Assembly (NCBI RefSeq): GCF_013003985.1
Contig: NZ_CP053073.1
Location: forward strand, 1,860,001-1,924,000
Direction of reading: 5' to 3'
Origin: Usitatibacter palustris
Lineage (GTDB): Bacteria > Pseudomonadota > Gammaproteobacteria > Burkholderiales > Usitatibacteraceae
Length of the DNA stretch: 64,000 nt
In this document: piece by piece, positions 33,302 to 41,978 of the stretch
How positions within the stretch are numbered: position 1 is the stretch's first letter
How the letters are laid out: each line of letters opens with the position of its first letter
Translations under genes and position numbers: made by a program
The notes under the pieces: model-generated
Database searches by the model: none
The model's input: the letters and a program-made list of their open reading frames with translations, nothing else
Told to the model about the DNA's origin: nothing

Positions 33302-35350
33302 ATGGCCATCGACCTGACCCGCTTCATCGCCACGTTCTTCGACGAGACCCAGGAGCACCTGGAGTCGATCGAGGAGCGCGTGATGACGCTCGCCGCGAGC
33401 AACGACGATCCCGAGGTCCTCAACGCGATCTTCCGCGCCGCCCACTCGATCAAGGGCGGCAGCGGCACGTTCGGTTTCACGCAGCTCACCGAGACCACGC
33501 ACGAGCTCGAGACGCTCTTCGACGGCATGCGCAAGGGCAACCGGCGCGCGGACGCGGCGATGGTGCGCCTGCTGCTCGACGCCTCCGACGCGCTCAAGGC
33601 GCACGTCGCCCGCCTCAAGCGCGGCGACAGGACCGGCGATCCGGCGATGGACGCGCTGCGCGTGCGGCTCGAGGGCTATCGCAGTGGCACTCCCGGCACT
33701 GCCGGCGCGGCCGCGCAGTCGAAGGCCGCGGCACCCGGTGCTTCCAGCATGAATGTTTTCCGCGCGCGTGCGGCTGATCCCGCACGTGCATCCGAAATCG
33801 ACCCCGTGCTTGCCCAGACGCTCGCCTCCTTCGGCGACGTGATCGGGGGCGAGGGCGGCGTGTTCCGCGTGGTCACGCCGCGCGGGCTCGAAGACTTGAA
33901 CGAGTCGCTCGCTTTCGCGCTGGCTCCTGAAGACTTCGTGATCGAAGCCGAAGCCGCGCCCGCGAAGCAGGGCGAGCGCTACGGCCTGTTCGATGTCGCC
34001 GAGGCGGCCCCTGAGCCCGCGGGCGAAAAATACGGCCTGTTCGAGCCGCTGCCGGTGGCCGAGCCAGTCGCTCCTGCCGCGCCGGCCGCATCGAGCGGTG
34101 AAAAATACGGTCTCTTCGAATCGCAGCAGGAGAGCGAGGCGAAGGAGAAGGAGCAGGCCCGTGCGCGTGGCGACCAGTCGTCGATCCGCGTGAGCACCGA
34201 GAAGATCGACCGCATCGTGAACCTCGTGGGCGAACTGGTGATCGCGCAGGCGATGCTCCAGCAGGCCGCGGGCGGCGCCGACACGCAGGAAGAGCGGCTC
34301 TCGCACAGCCTGGGCACGCTCGACCGAAACACGCGCGAGCTGCAGCAGGCGGTGATGTCGATCCGCATGATGCCGATGGAATTCGTCTTCAGCCGTTTCC
34401 CGCGCCTGGTCTACGACGTCTCCGCGCGCCTGGGCAAGAAAGTGCAGCTGCGCACGCAGGGCCACGAGACCGAGCTCGACAAGGAGCTCATCGAGCTGCT
34501 CGTCGATCCGCTCACGCACGTCGTGCGCAACGCGATCGACCATGGGATCGAATCGCCGGAGGAGCGCGTGCGCGCGGGCAAGCCCGAGCAGGGCTCCGTG
34601 CACATGCGCGCCACGCATCGCGGCGGCAGCGTGATCATCGAAGTGACCGACGACGGCCGCGGGCTCGATCGTGTCGCGATCGTCGCGAAGGGCCGCGAGC
34701 TCGGCATGGCCGTTTCCGAGGACATGCCGGACACCGAGATCTGGCAGGTTCTGTTCGCGCCGGGCTTTTCCACCGCCAAGCAGGTGACCGAGCTTTCCGG
34801 GCGCGGCGTGGGCATGGACGTCGTGCGCAGGAACATCAATTCGCTGGGCGGGAGCGTCTACATCGCCTCCGAGTTCGGCCAGGGGACGACGATCACGATC
34901 CAGCTTCCGCTCACTCTCGCGGTGCTCGACGGAATGATCGTGAGCGTGGCCGACGAGAACTACATCGTGCCGCTGGAGTTCGTGTCGGAGGCTTTCCGGC
35001 CGGGTCCCGCGGACATCAAGAAGGTCGTGAACCAGGCCGCATTCGTCGCGGTGCGCGGCGAGCACCTGCCCATCATCCGGCTCGAGGACGTGGTCGAGGC
35101 CCCGCAGGCGCAGCGCCTGAACGGTGAACCGCTGTGCCTCGTGGTCGAAGTCGACCAGCGCCGCGCAGCACTCCTCGTCGACGGCCTCGTCGGCCAGCAG
35201 CAGCTCGTCGTGAAGTCGCTCGAGACCAACCTGCACCACGTGCCCGGTGTGGCCGGCGCCACGATTCTTGGCGACGGGCGCGTGGCACTCATCCTCGACG
35301 TCGCCGCGATCACGCGGCGCCACGCGGTGACGGCGCGGAGCGCGGCGTGA
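33302..35350 (+). CDS. cheA: Chemotaxis histidine kinase CheA with three GE(K/R)YGLF linker motifs
   Basis: A 682-residue CheA. Hpt domain: His48 in RAAHSIKGGSGTFGF. Dimerisation region starts near 295 (IRVSTEKIDRIVNLVGELVI). The HATPase motifs are HVVRNAIDHGIE, DDGRGL and GRGVGMDVV; the CheW-like domain ends the protein. No folded P2 domain is evident between Hpt and dimerisation regions. Instead a linker of about 160 residues carries three copies of GE(R/K)YGLF(D/E) at 224-231, 241-248 and 266-273. These may replace P2 as CheY/CheB docking sites, which is inference. Overlaps cheR by four bases. Confidence 0.94.
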   Translation: MAIDLTRFIATFFDETQEHLESIEERVMTLAASNDDPEVLNAIFRAAHSIKGGSGTFGFTQLTETTHELETLFDGMRKGNRRADAAMVRLLLDASDALKAHVARLKRGDRTGDPAMDALRVRLEGYRSGTPGTAGAAAQSKAAAPGASSMNVFRARAADPARASEIDPVLAQTLASFGDVIGGEGGVFRVVTPRGLEDLNESLAFALAPEDFVIEAEAAPAKQGERYGLFDVAEAAPEPAGEKYGLFEPLPVAEPVAPAAPAASSGEKYGLFESQQESEAKEKEQARARGDQSSIRVSTEKIDRIVNLVGELVIAQAMLQQAAGGADTQEERLSHSLGTLDRNTRELQQAVMSIRMMPMEFVFSRFPRLVYDVSARLGKKVQLRTQGHETELDKELIELLVDPLTHVVRNAIDHGIESPEERVRAGKPEQGSVHMRATHRGGSVIIEVTDDGRGLDRVAIVAKGRELGMAVSEDMPDTEIWQVLFAPGFSTAKQVTELSGRGVGMDVVRRNINSLGGSVYIASEFGQGTTITIQLPLTLAVLDGMIVSVADENYIVPLEFVSEAFRPGPADIKKVVNQAAFVAVRGEHLPIIRLEDVVEAPQAQRLNGEPLCLVVEVDQRRAALLVDGLVGQQQLVVKSLETNLHHVPGVAGATILGDGRVALILDVAAITRRHAVTARSAA

Positions 35351-36216
35351 GCACCATGGCCGATACCCGCATCGAAGCCGTCGCCCAGGATCGTGGCGCC
35401 GGGCGCGAATTCAACTTCAGCCTCGAGCACTTCAAGGCGATCTCGACGCGCATCTACGACTTCGCGGGCATTCGCCTTACCGAAGCCAAGCGCGAGATGG
35501 TCTACGCGCGCCTCGCGCGGCGGCTGCGCTCGCTGGGCATCGATTCGTTCGACAACTACATCCGCTACCTCGAGCTGGAACCCGCCGAGTGGGAGCACTG
35601 CACCAACGCGCTCACGACCAACGTCACGGCGTTCTACCGAGAGCCGCACCACTTCGACATCCTGGCCAAGCACGCGGCCGAAGCCGATGCCATGCAGACC
35701 TACCGGGTCTGGAGCGCCGGATGCTCGAGCGGCGAGGAGCCGTACACCATCGCGATGTGCCTCGCCGAATCGCGGCCCGAGGGACGCTTCGAGGTGGTCG
35801 CCTCCGACCTCGACACGCAGGTCATCGCCCATGGGCGCGAAGGCATCTATCCGCTCGAATCGGTCATGGCGCTCACGGCCGAGCGGCAGAAGCGCTTCTT
35901 CCTGCGCGGCACGGGCCGCAACTCGGGCCATGCGCGCGTTCGCCGCGAGCTCGCGTCCCACGTGGAATTCCTGCGCGTGAACCTCATGGACGACCGCTGG
36001 CCGGCCCTGGGCGAGTTCGACGCGATCTTCTGCCGCAACGTGATGATCTATTTCGACAAGGCCACGCAACGCCGCCTCGTGGAGCGCTACGCGGGCCTCC
36101 TGCGTCCGAACGGGCTCTTCTTCGCCGGTCACGCGGAGAGCCTCCTCGATTCGGGCCACCGCTTCCGCCTGCGTGGCCAGACCGTCTACGAGCTCGTGCG
36201 GGGGGCCGCGGCATGA
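35347..36216 (+). CDS. cheR: Chemoreceptor methyltransferase CheR
   Basis: SAM-dependent methyltransferase that methylates glutamates on MCPs; about 289 residues. An N-terminal helical domain (LARRLRSLGIDSFDNYIRYL) is followed by the SAM domain with VWSAGCSSGEEPYTIAM, ASDLDTQVI, and FCRNVMIYFD. The GTG at 35347 overlaps the cheA stop and has GGAG six bases upstream; an ATG three codons later is the alternative. The MCP in this operon ends in a WEQF-type pentapeptide of the kind CheR proteins can dock on. Confidence 0.95.
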   Translation: MSTMADTRIEAVAQDRGAGREFNFSLEHFKAISTRIYDFAGIRLTEAKREMVYARLARRLRSLGIDSFDNYIRYLELEPAEWEHCTNALTTNVTAFYREPHHFDILAKHAAEADAMQTYRVWSAGCSSGEEPYTIAMCLAESRPEGRFEVVASDLDTQVIAHGREGIYPLESVMALTAERQKRFFLRGTGRNSGHARVRRELASHVEFLRVNLMDDRWPALGEFDAIFCRNVMIYFDKATQRRLVERYAGLLRPNGLFFAGHAESLLDSGHRFRLRGQTVYELVRGAAA

Positions 36217-36833
36217 ACCGCGAAGACATCCTCAACGACGAGCACCCGAACCGCTACTTCGATCCGCATTTCCAGATCGAGACGGCGAAGATCCTGCCGG
36301 GCGAGTACTACGCCACGAAAGAGGAAATGGCGCTGGTCACCGTGCTCGGTTCCTGCGTTTCGGCGTGCCTGCGCGACCGCGATACCGGCATCGGCGGAAT
36401 GAATCACTTCATGCTGCCCGATGAAGGCAAGCTGATCGGCTCGCACGGCAACGTTTCCGCCGGCGGCCGCTACGGCGTGCACGCGATGGAGCTGCTCATC
36501 AACCAGATCCTCAAGCTCGGTGGCCGGCGCGATCGCCTGGAAGCCAAGGTGTTCGGCGGCGGCAACGTGCTGCAGGGCTTCATGCTCTCCAACGTGGGCG
36601 AGCAGAACGCGGAGTTCATCGTCGAGTACCTGAACCAGGAGCGCATCCCGATCGTCGCGCGCGATCTCCTCGACGTCTGGCCGCGCAAGATCTACTTCTT
36701 CCCGTTCAACGGCAAGGTGATGGTGCGGCGCCTGCGCAAGATCAACAACGACACGATCGTGCTGCGCGAGCGCGACTACGGCGCGCGGCTCTTCCACAGC
36801 CCGATCGAAGGCGGCGCGGAGCTCTTCAAGTGA
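36213..36833 (+). CDS. cheD: Chemoreceptor glutamine deamidase CheD
   Basis: A 206-residue CheD. The catalytic Cys and His are in VLGSCVSACLRD and GGMNHFMLP, and FGGGNVLQGF is another conserved block. CheD deamidates specific glutamines of MCPs, preparing methylation sites, and in some systems interacts with a CheC/CheX phosphatase, none of which is seen here. It ends in GGAELFK, again an acidic-hydrophobic-Phe tail. The ATG overlaps the cheR stop and a GTG of cheB overlaps its own stop. Confidence 0.94.
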   Translation: MNREDILNDEHPNRYFDPHFQIETAKILPGEYYATKEEMALVTVLGSCVSACLRDRDTGIGGMNHFMLPDEGKLIGSHGNVSAGGRYGVHAMELLINQILKLGGRRDRLEAKVFGGGNVLQGFMLSNVGEQNAEFIVEYLNQERIPIVARDLLDVWPRKIYFFPFNGKVMVRRLRKINNDTIVLRERDYGARLFHSPIEGGAELFK

Positions 36834-37897
36834 ACCCGATCCGCGTCCTCATCGTCGACGACTCGCGCATGATCCGCGACGTCCTCACCGACATCCTCAA
36901 GGAACAGCCGGGCATCGAGGTCGTGGGCGCCGCGGCCGACGCCTTCGAGGCGCGCGACATGATCCGCGACCTGAAGCCCGACGTGGTGACGCTCGATGTC
37001 GAGATGCCGCGCATGAACGGCCTGGAATTCCTCGACAAGCTCATGCGGGCGCGGCCCACCCCCGTGGTGATGATCTCCGCGTTCACCGAGCGCGGCTCGG
37101 AAGTGACCTTCCGTGCGCTCGAGCTTGGCGCGGTCGAGTTCGTCACCAAGCCCAAGCTCCACGAGCAGACGCCCGACGACTACGGCACGCTGATCGCCGA
37201 GAAGATCCGCGCGGCCAAGAGCGCGCGACTGCGCGCCCCCCGCCGGGTCGAGACCACGTTGCCCACCGAGGCGGCCGTGGTGCAGAAGCGCCCGGTGCCG
37301 CGCGGCATCAAGACCTCCGACAAGCTCATCGCCGTGGGCGCATCCACCGGCGGCACGGAAGCGATCAAGGAATTCCTCGTGGGCATGCCCGAGGATTGCC
37401 CCGGCATCGTGATCGTGCAGCACATGCCCGAGAACTTCACGCGCATGTTCGCCGAGCGCCTCGACGGCCTGTGCAAGATCCGCGTGAAGGAAGCCGAGCA
37501 CAACGACCCGATCCTTCCGGGCCACGCGTACATCGCGCCCGGCGGCAAGCACCTGTGGGTGAAGCGCGACGAAGGCGCGCTGATCGCGAAGCTCTCCAAC
37601 GAGCCGCCGATGACGCTGCATCGTCCCGCGGTCGACTTCCTCTTCATGTCGTGCGCGAAGTACGTCGGCAAGGATTGCATCGGCGTGATCATGACCGGCA
37701 TGGGCAAGGACGGCACGCGCGGCATGCTCGAGATGCGCGACGCCGGCGCCTACAACATCGCCCAGGACGAAGCGACCTCGGTGATCTTCGGCATGCCCCG
37801 CGAAGCGATCGAGGCGGGTGCCGTGCATGAAGTGGCCCCCCTCACGCGCCTGCGCGACCGCGCGCTCGCACGCCTCACCAGCAAGGAGCGCGCATGA
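36830..37897 (+). CDS. cheB: Methylesterase/response regulator CheB
   Basis: A 355-residue CheB. The receiver domain has VDDSRMI and phosphoacceptor Asp in TLDVEMPRMNG. The C-terminal methylesterase has the catalytic triad regions GASTGGTE (Ser), VQHMPENF (His) and MTGMGKDGTRGM (Asp). It removes methyl groups from MCPs when phosphorylated by CheA. The GTG start at 36830 overlaps the cheD stop (GTGA). Confidence 0.95.
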   Translation: MNPIRVLIVDDSRMIRDVLTDILKEQPGIEVVGAAADAFEARDMIRDLKPDVVTLDVEMPRMNGLEFLDKLMRARPTPVVMISAFTERGSEVTFRALELGAVEFVTKPKLHEQTPDDYGTLIAEKIRAAKSARLRAPRRVETTLPTEAAVVQKRPVPRGIKTSDKLIAVGASTGGTEAIKEFLVGMPEDCPGIVIVQHMPENFTRMFAERLDGLCKIRVKEAEHNDPILPGHAYIAPGGKHLWVKRDEGALIAKLSNEPPMTLHRPAVDFLFMSCAKYVGKDCIGVIMTGMGKDGTRGMLEMRDAGAYNIAQDEATSVIFGMPREAIEAGAVHEVAPLTRLRDRALARLTSKERA

Positions 37898-38394
37898 GTG
37901 CGAACCCCCACGACGCATTCGGCTTCGGCGACGAAGCGCACGCCGAGCAGGCGAAGCGCGAATTCCTCACCTGCCGCCTGGGCGACGAGCTCTACGGCAT
38001 CGACATCCTGCGCGTGCAGGAGATCCGCGGCGTGGAGCAGGTCACGCGCGTTCCGGGTGTGGCGCCCTTCGTGCGCGGTGTGATCAACCTGCGCGGGGCG
38101 ATCGTCCCGATCGTGGATCTCGGCCTCATGTTCGGCTTCCCCGAGCCGCTGGTGCTCGCCGATGCGAGTGCGGTCGTGCTCAACGGCGGCCGCCGACTCG
38201 TGGGCCTCGTCGTCAATGCCGTCTCCGACGTGGTGGCGCTCACCGACGAGCAGATCGCGCCCGCACCCGATTTCGGCAACGCCGCGGTCGGCGCCGCGCT
38301 CGCGGGCATCGGCCGCCACGAGGACCAGACCCTGCTGCTGCTCGACGTCGAGCACCTGCTCGCGCGCATTCGCGAGGGCCGGGAGCGCACGTGA
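37894..38394 (+). CDS. cheW: CheW coupling protein (copy 1)
   Basis: A 166-residue CheW linking MCP to CheA. The CheW fold is marked by YGIDILRVQEIRGVEQVTRVP, VRGVINLRGAIVPIVDL and a receptor-contact Arg in LRG. An N-terminal extension of about 22 residues (MSANPHDAFGFGDEAH) precedes the domain. ATG overlaps the cheB stop. The operon holds a second, clearly different CheW at 41475, so two coupling proteins may serve different receptors. Confidence 0.94.
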   Translation: MSANPHDAFGFGDEAHAEQAKREFLTCRLGDELYGIDILRVQEIRGVEQVTRVPGVAPFVRGVINLRGAIVPIVDLGLMFGFPEPLVLADASAVVLNGGRRLVGLVVNAVSDVVALTDEQIAPAPDFGNAAVGAALAGIGRHEDQTLLLLDVEHLLARIREGRERT

Positions 38395-39740
38395 GCCTCG
38401 AGACGACCCTGCCCGCGGCCAACAACGTGTCGGTGCCCGACAACGTTCCGGCCAAGATCGGTCCCTATGAGGTGATCGGGATCCTGGGGCAGGGTGCGTC
38501 CGCGACCATCTACCGGGGGCGCGAGCTCTTCCCGGCGCGCCAGGTCGCGATCAAGGTCTACGACCCGAGCCTGCTCGCTTCCGAGGATCGCGCGCTGTTC
38601 CGCGCGTCGTTCCTGAAGGAAGTCCTGCTCGCGAAGAAACTCAAGCACCCCAACATCACGCAGGTCTACGATGCGGCCGCCGACGACGAGCGCGCCTACA
38701 TCGTGATGGAGCTCGCCGAATCGGGGAGCCTCGACCAGTTCTGCGCGCCGGACAAGCTTCTCGAGCCGCGCCGCGTGGCGCAGCTGCTCGAGAGCGCGTG
38801 CGACGCGCTCGGCTACGCGGCCGCGCATGGAATCATCCATCGCGACCTGAAGCCCGCCAACATCCTGATGGGCGGCGACGGCGAAGCGAAGGTCGCCGAC
38901 TTCGGCGTGGCCCTCGCGGAGTTCGCCTTCGACACGACGCGCGCCGCTCTCGTCGGCTCGCCCGCGTACATGGCGCCCGAGCAGCTCGAGCGCAAGCCCG
39001 TGACGCTGCAGACGGACGTCTATTCGCTCGGCATCGTGCTCTACAAGATGCTCACCGGGTCGCTGCCCTTCGACGCCAAGACGCCGGCAATGCTCACCAC
39101 CGAAATCCTCCTCGGGAACCTCAAGCGCCCCGGCGAGGCGCGCGCGGGCGTTCCGCCGCTGCTCGACGAGATCTTCGAGTTCGCCACCGCGCGCGATCCG
39201 GCGCAACGCTTCGCGAGCTGGGAGGAATTCGCCGCGCAGCTGCGCAAGGTCTCCGAGCCGGTCGGCGATTCGTCGTGGATGGGCCAGGACCACAAGCGCA
39301 ACCTCATCAAGAGCGCGCCGTTCTTCAAGGGCTTCACGCCCGAGACGCTCGATGAAGTGCTCGGCATGGGCCGGTGGTTCGACCTGCGCGCGGGCACAGA
39401 GCTGGTGGGCGAGGACGATTCGGGCTATTCCTTCTTCGTCCTGCTGCGCGGGCAGGCCCGTGTCACGCGCAAGGGAACGCTGCTCGCGATCCACGGCGCC
39501 GGGCAATGCCTCGCCGAGACCGCGTTCCTGCTGCGTTCGGGCGCCAAGCGCTTCAGCACCATCACTGCCGCCACCGATTCCACGCTGATCGAGTTCGACC
39601 CCGACGTGCTGTGGCTCGCGTCGCCCGAATGCACGAAGCATTTCCACGAAGCGCTGCTCGCCTCGATGGCCGAGCGCCTGGTGCACGCCGAAGGCGCCCT
39701 TGCCGAGATGCTCGGGGCCAAGGCCGTCACCCTGTTCTGA
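38391..39740 (+). CDS. Ser/Thr protein kinase with C-terminal cNMP-binding-like domain
   Basis: A 449-residue soluble Hanks-type kinase. Catalytic motifs are intact: glycine loop [18 protein letters not shown] lysine, [19 protein letters not shown] and [10 protein letters not shown]. From about 305 to 445 there is a cyclic-nucleotide-binding-like fold ([31 protein letters not shown]) that may sense a nucleotide. No membrane helix is present. The GTG start overlaps the cheW stop (GTGA). Being in one operon with an FHA protein and che genes, it probably adds a phosphothreonine input to the chemosensory pathway. It ends in VTLF. Confidence 0.92.
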   Translation: MSLETTLPAANNVSVPDNVPAKIGPYEVIGILGQGASATIYRGRELFPARQVAIKVYDPSLLASEDRALFRASFLKEVLLAKKLKHPNITQVYDAAADDERAYIVMELAESGSLDQFCAPDKLLEPRRVAQLLESACDALGYAAAHGIIHRDLKPANILMGGDGEAKVADFGVALAEFAFDTTRAALVGSPAYMAPEQLERKPVTLQTDVYSLGIVLYKMLTGSLPFDAKTPAMLTTEILLGNLKRPGEARAGVPPLLDEIFEFATARDPAQRFASWEEFAAQLRKVSEPVGDSSWMGQDHKRNLIKSAPFFKGFTPETLDEVLGMGRWFDLRAGTELVGEDDSGYSFFVLLRGQARVTRKGTLLAIHGAGQCLAETAFLLRSGAKRFSTITAATDSTLIEFDPDVLWLASPECTKHFHEALLASMAERLVHAEGALAEMLGAKAVTLF

Positions 39741-39768
39741 TCACCAAGGATTTCACGGAGTACGTTTC

Positions 39769-41475
39769 ATGAAGATCAAGAGCCTGCAAACCAAGATGGT
39801 CCTCATAGCCGCGGTGGGTTTCACCGTGTCGCTGCTCGTCTCCATGGGCGGGTTGATGCGCGTCTACGGCACGGCACAGGACCTCGACCGCATCAGCCGC
39901 GAGGATTCCGAGAACACGCTGGCGGTCCTTCGTGCCGGAATGCTCTTCAAGGAGCAGGTCCAGGAGTGGAAGAACGTCCTGCTGCGCGGGAAGAACACCG
40001 AGCAGATGGAAAGCCACTGGGCGATCTTCCTCGACAAGGAAAAGCAGGTCCAGGGCGAGGTGCGCGCGGCGCTGTCGGGCGCGAGCATTGCCGAAGTGCG
40101 CGCGCCGCTCGAGCGGTTCATCGAGGCACACAAGACGGTGGGCGAGGCCTATCGCAAGGCATTCGAGGTCTTCAAGTCTTCGGGGCGCGATGCGGCGGCC
40201 GGGGACCAGGCCGTCGCCAGCGTGGATCGCGCGCCGATGGCCATGCTCGACCAGGCCGTCAAGGCCGAAGGTGACGCGGGCACGAAGGCGATCGCCGCGG
40301 CCGTGAAGTCGGCGGAGCGTTCCTACTGGATCGCGATCATCGCCATGATCGTGACGTCGATCGTCGCCCTCGTCTGCGTCTGGCTCTACATGCGCGCGGC
40401 GGTCGTGCGCCCGATGGCATCGAGCGTCGTGGCAGCCGAGCGCATCGCCCAGGGCGACCTCACGACGGAGCTGCACGCCACCACCGACGACGAGGCGGGC
40501 CAGCTGCTGCGCGCTCTCTCGCGCATGACCGCAGGGCTCGCGCAGGTTGTCAGCGCGGTGCGGACGTCGGCCGAATCGGTGGTCACCGCTTCGAACCAGG
40601 TCGCCGCCGGAACCACGGACCTTTCGCAGCGCACCGAGGAACAGGCCTCGAGCCTCGAGGAAACCGCCGCGAGCATGGAAGAGCTCGCGAGCACCGTGAA
40701 GCAGAACGCCGACAACGCGAAGCGCGCCGACGAGCTCGCCCACACGGCCTCCAAGCGCGCGGAGAAGGGCGGTTCCGAAGTCGTGCGCGTGGTGATGACG
40801 ATGAACGAAATCAGCGAAAGCGCCGGCAAGATCTCCGACATCATCTCGGTGATCGACGGCATCGCCTTCCAGACGAATATCCTCGCGCTCAACGCCGCCG
40901 TCGAAGCGGCGCGAGCCGGCGAGCAGGGCCGCGGCTTCGCGGTCGTGGCTTCCGAGGTGCGCGCGCTCGCGCAGCGCAGCGCCCAGGCGGCCAAGGAGAT
41001 CAAGGGCCTGATCGGCGCTTCGCTCGCGAAGGTCGACGCCGGCACGAAGCTCGTCGAGGATGCGGGCGACACGATCCAGTCGCTGGTGATCGACGTGCAG
41101 CAAGTGAGCGATCTCATGCGCCAGATCGCGGAAGCCTCGGCCGAACAGAGCCGCGGCGTGCAGCAGGTGAACAAGACCGTGACCGAGATGGACAAGGTCG
41201 TGCAGCAGAACGCGAGCGCCGTGCAGGAATCGGCCTCGGCCGCCGAGTCGATGCGCCAGCAGGCCGGATCGCTCGTGCGCGCGGTCAGCGTTTTCCAGAT
41301 CGCCCGCGGCACCGCGTCCACGCTGGATTTCGACGTGCTCGAAGCGCCGTCGGCCTTCTCGCAGGCCTCGGCACTGCCTTCCGGCTCCGGCGGCAAGGTG
41401 CCGACCGTGGGCAAGGAGCCCGCGCGCAGCATGCCCGTGGCGCGCAGCAGCGACGACGATTGGGAGCAGTTCTAG
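39769..41475 (+). CDS. Methyl-accepting chemotaxis protein
   Basis: A 568-residue MCP with helix 1 at about 10-32, a periplasmic four-helix-type sensor domain of about 155 residues, helix 2 at about 187-212, HAMP domain, and a signalling domain with the conserved tip ([20 protein letters not shown] and [18 protein letters not shown]). It ends DDDWEQF after a flexible linker, resembling the NWETF pentapeptide that tethers CheR/CheB. The ligand of the sensor domain cannot be read. It is the only complete MCP in the window. Confidence 0.94.
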   Translation: MKIKSLQTKMVLIAAVGFTVSLLVSMGGLMRVYGTAQDLDRISREDSENTLAVLRAGMLFKEQVQEWKNVLLRGKNTEQMESHWAIFLDKEKQVQGEVRAALSGASIAEVRAPLERFIEAHKTVGEAYRKAFEVFKSSGRDAAAGDQAVASVDRAPMAMLDQAVKAEGDAGTKAIAAAVKSAERSYWIAIIAMIVTSIVALVCVWLYMRAAVVRPMASSVVAAERIAQGDLTTELHATTDDEAGQLLRALSRMTAGLAQVVSAVRTSAESVVTASNQVAAGTTDLSQRTEEQASSLEETAASMEELASTVKQNADNAKRADELAHTASKRAEKGGSEVVRVVMTMNEISESAGKISDIISVIDGIAFQTNILALNAAVEAARAGEQGRGFAVVASEVRALAQRSAQAAKEIKGLIGASLAKVDAGTKLVEDAGDTIQSLVIDVQQVSDLMRQIAEASAEQSRGVQQVNKTVTEMDKVVQQNASAVQESASAAESMRQQAGSLVRAVSVFQIARGTASTLDFDVLEAPSAFSQASALPSGSGGKVPTVGKEPARSMPVARSSDDDWEQF

Positions 41476-41978
41476 TGGCGGCACCCGTGCAGCCCCGGGC
41501 GGGAGCGGCCGGCGCGGCCGGGCGCGAGGTCCTCGTCTTCCTGCTGGGGAAGGAAGAGTATGGCGTCGACATCCTGAAGGTGCAGGAGATTCGCGGCTAT
41601 GAGAAAGTGACCGCCATCGCCTCGGCACCCGACTACCTGAAGGGCGTGATCAACCTGAGGGGCACGATCGTTCCCGTGATCGACCTGCGCATCAAGTTCG
41701 GGAAAATGGACCCGCAATACGACAGCCTGACGGTCGTGATCATCCTGCGCCTCGCACGGCGCGTGATCGGCGTCGTGGTCGACGGCGTCTCCGACGTCAT
41801 TCGCCTTGCCGAGAACGAGGTCCGCGCGGCCCCGGCCTTCGGCGGGATGGTCAACGCCGAGTACCTGGGTGGCGTCGGCGTGCAGGACGGCCGCATGGTC
41901 CTGCTCTTCGACATCGAGCGCTTCCTTTCCTCGAACGAGCTGCGGCTGCTCGAACAGGCCGCCGAAAACCCCGCATGA
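41475..41978 (+). CDS. cheW: CheW coupling protein (copy 2)
   Basis: A 167-residue CheW: EYGVDILKVQEIRGYEKVTAI, LKGVINLRGTIVPVIDLRIKFG, and a C-terminal YLGGVGVQDGRMVLLFDIERF. This is the more typical copy. GTG at 41475 shares one base with the MCP stop (TAGTG) and is preceded by GGGAG, so it is preferred over the TTG five codons upstream. It overlaps the next gene by four bases. Confidence 0.94.
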   Translation: MAAPVQPRAGAAGAAGREVLVFLLGKEEYGVDILKVQEIRGYEKVTAIASAPDYLKGVINLRGTIVPVIDLRIKFGKMDPQYDSLTVVIILRLARRVIGVVVDGVSDVIRLAENEVRAAPAFGGMVNAEYLGGVGVQDGRMVLLFDIERFLSSNELRLLEQAAENPA

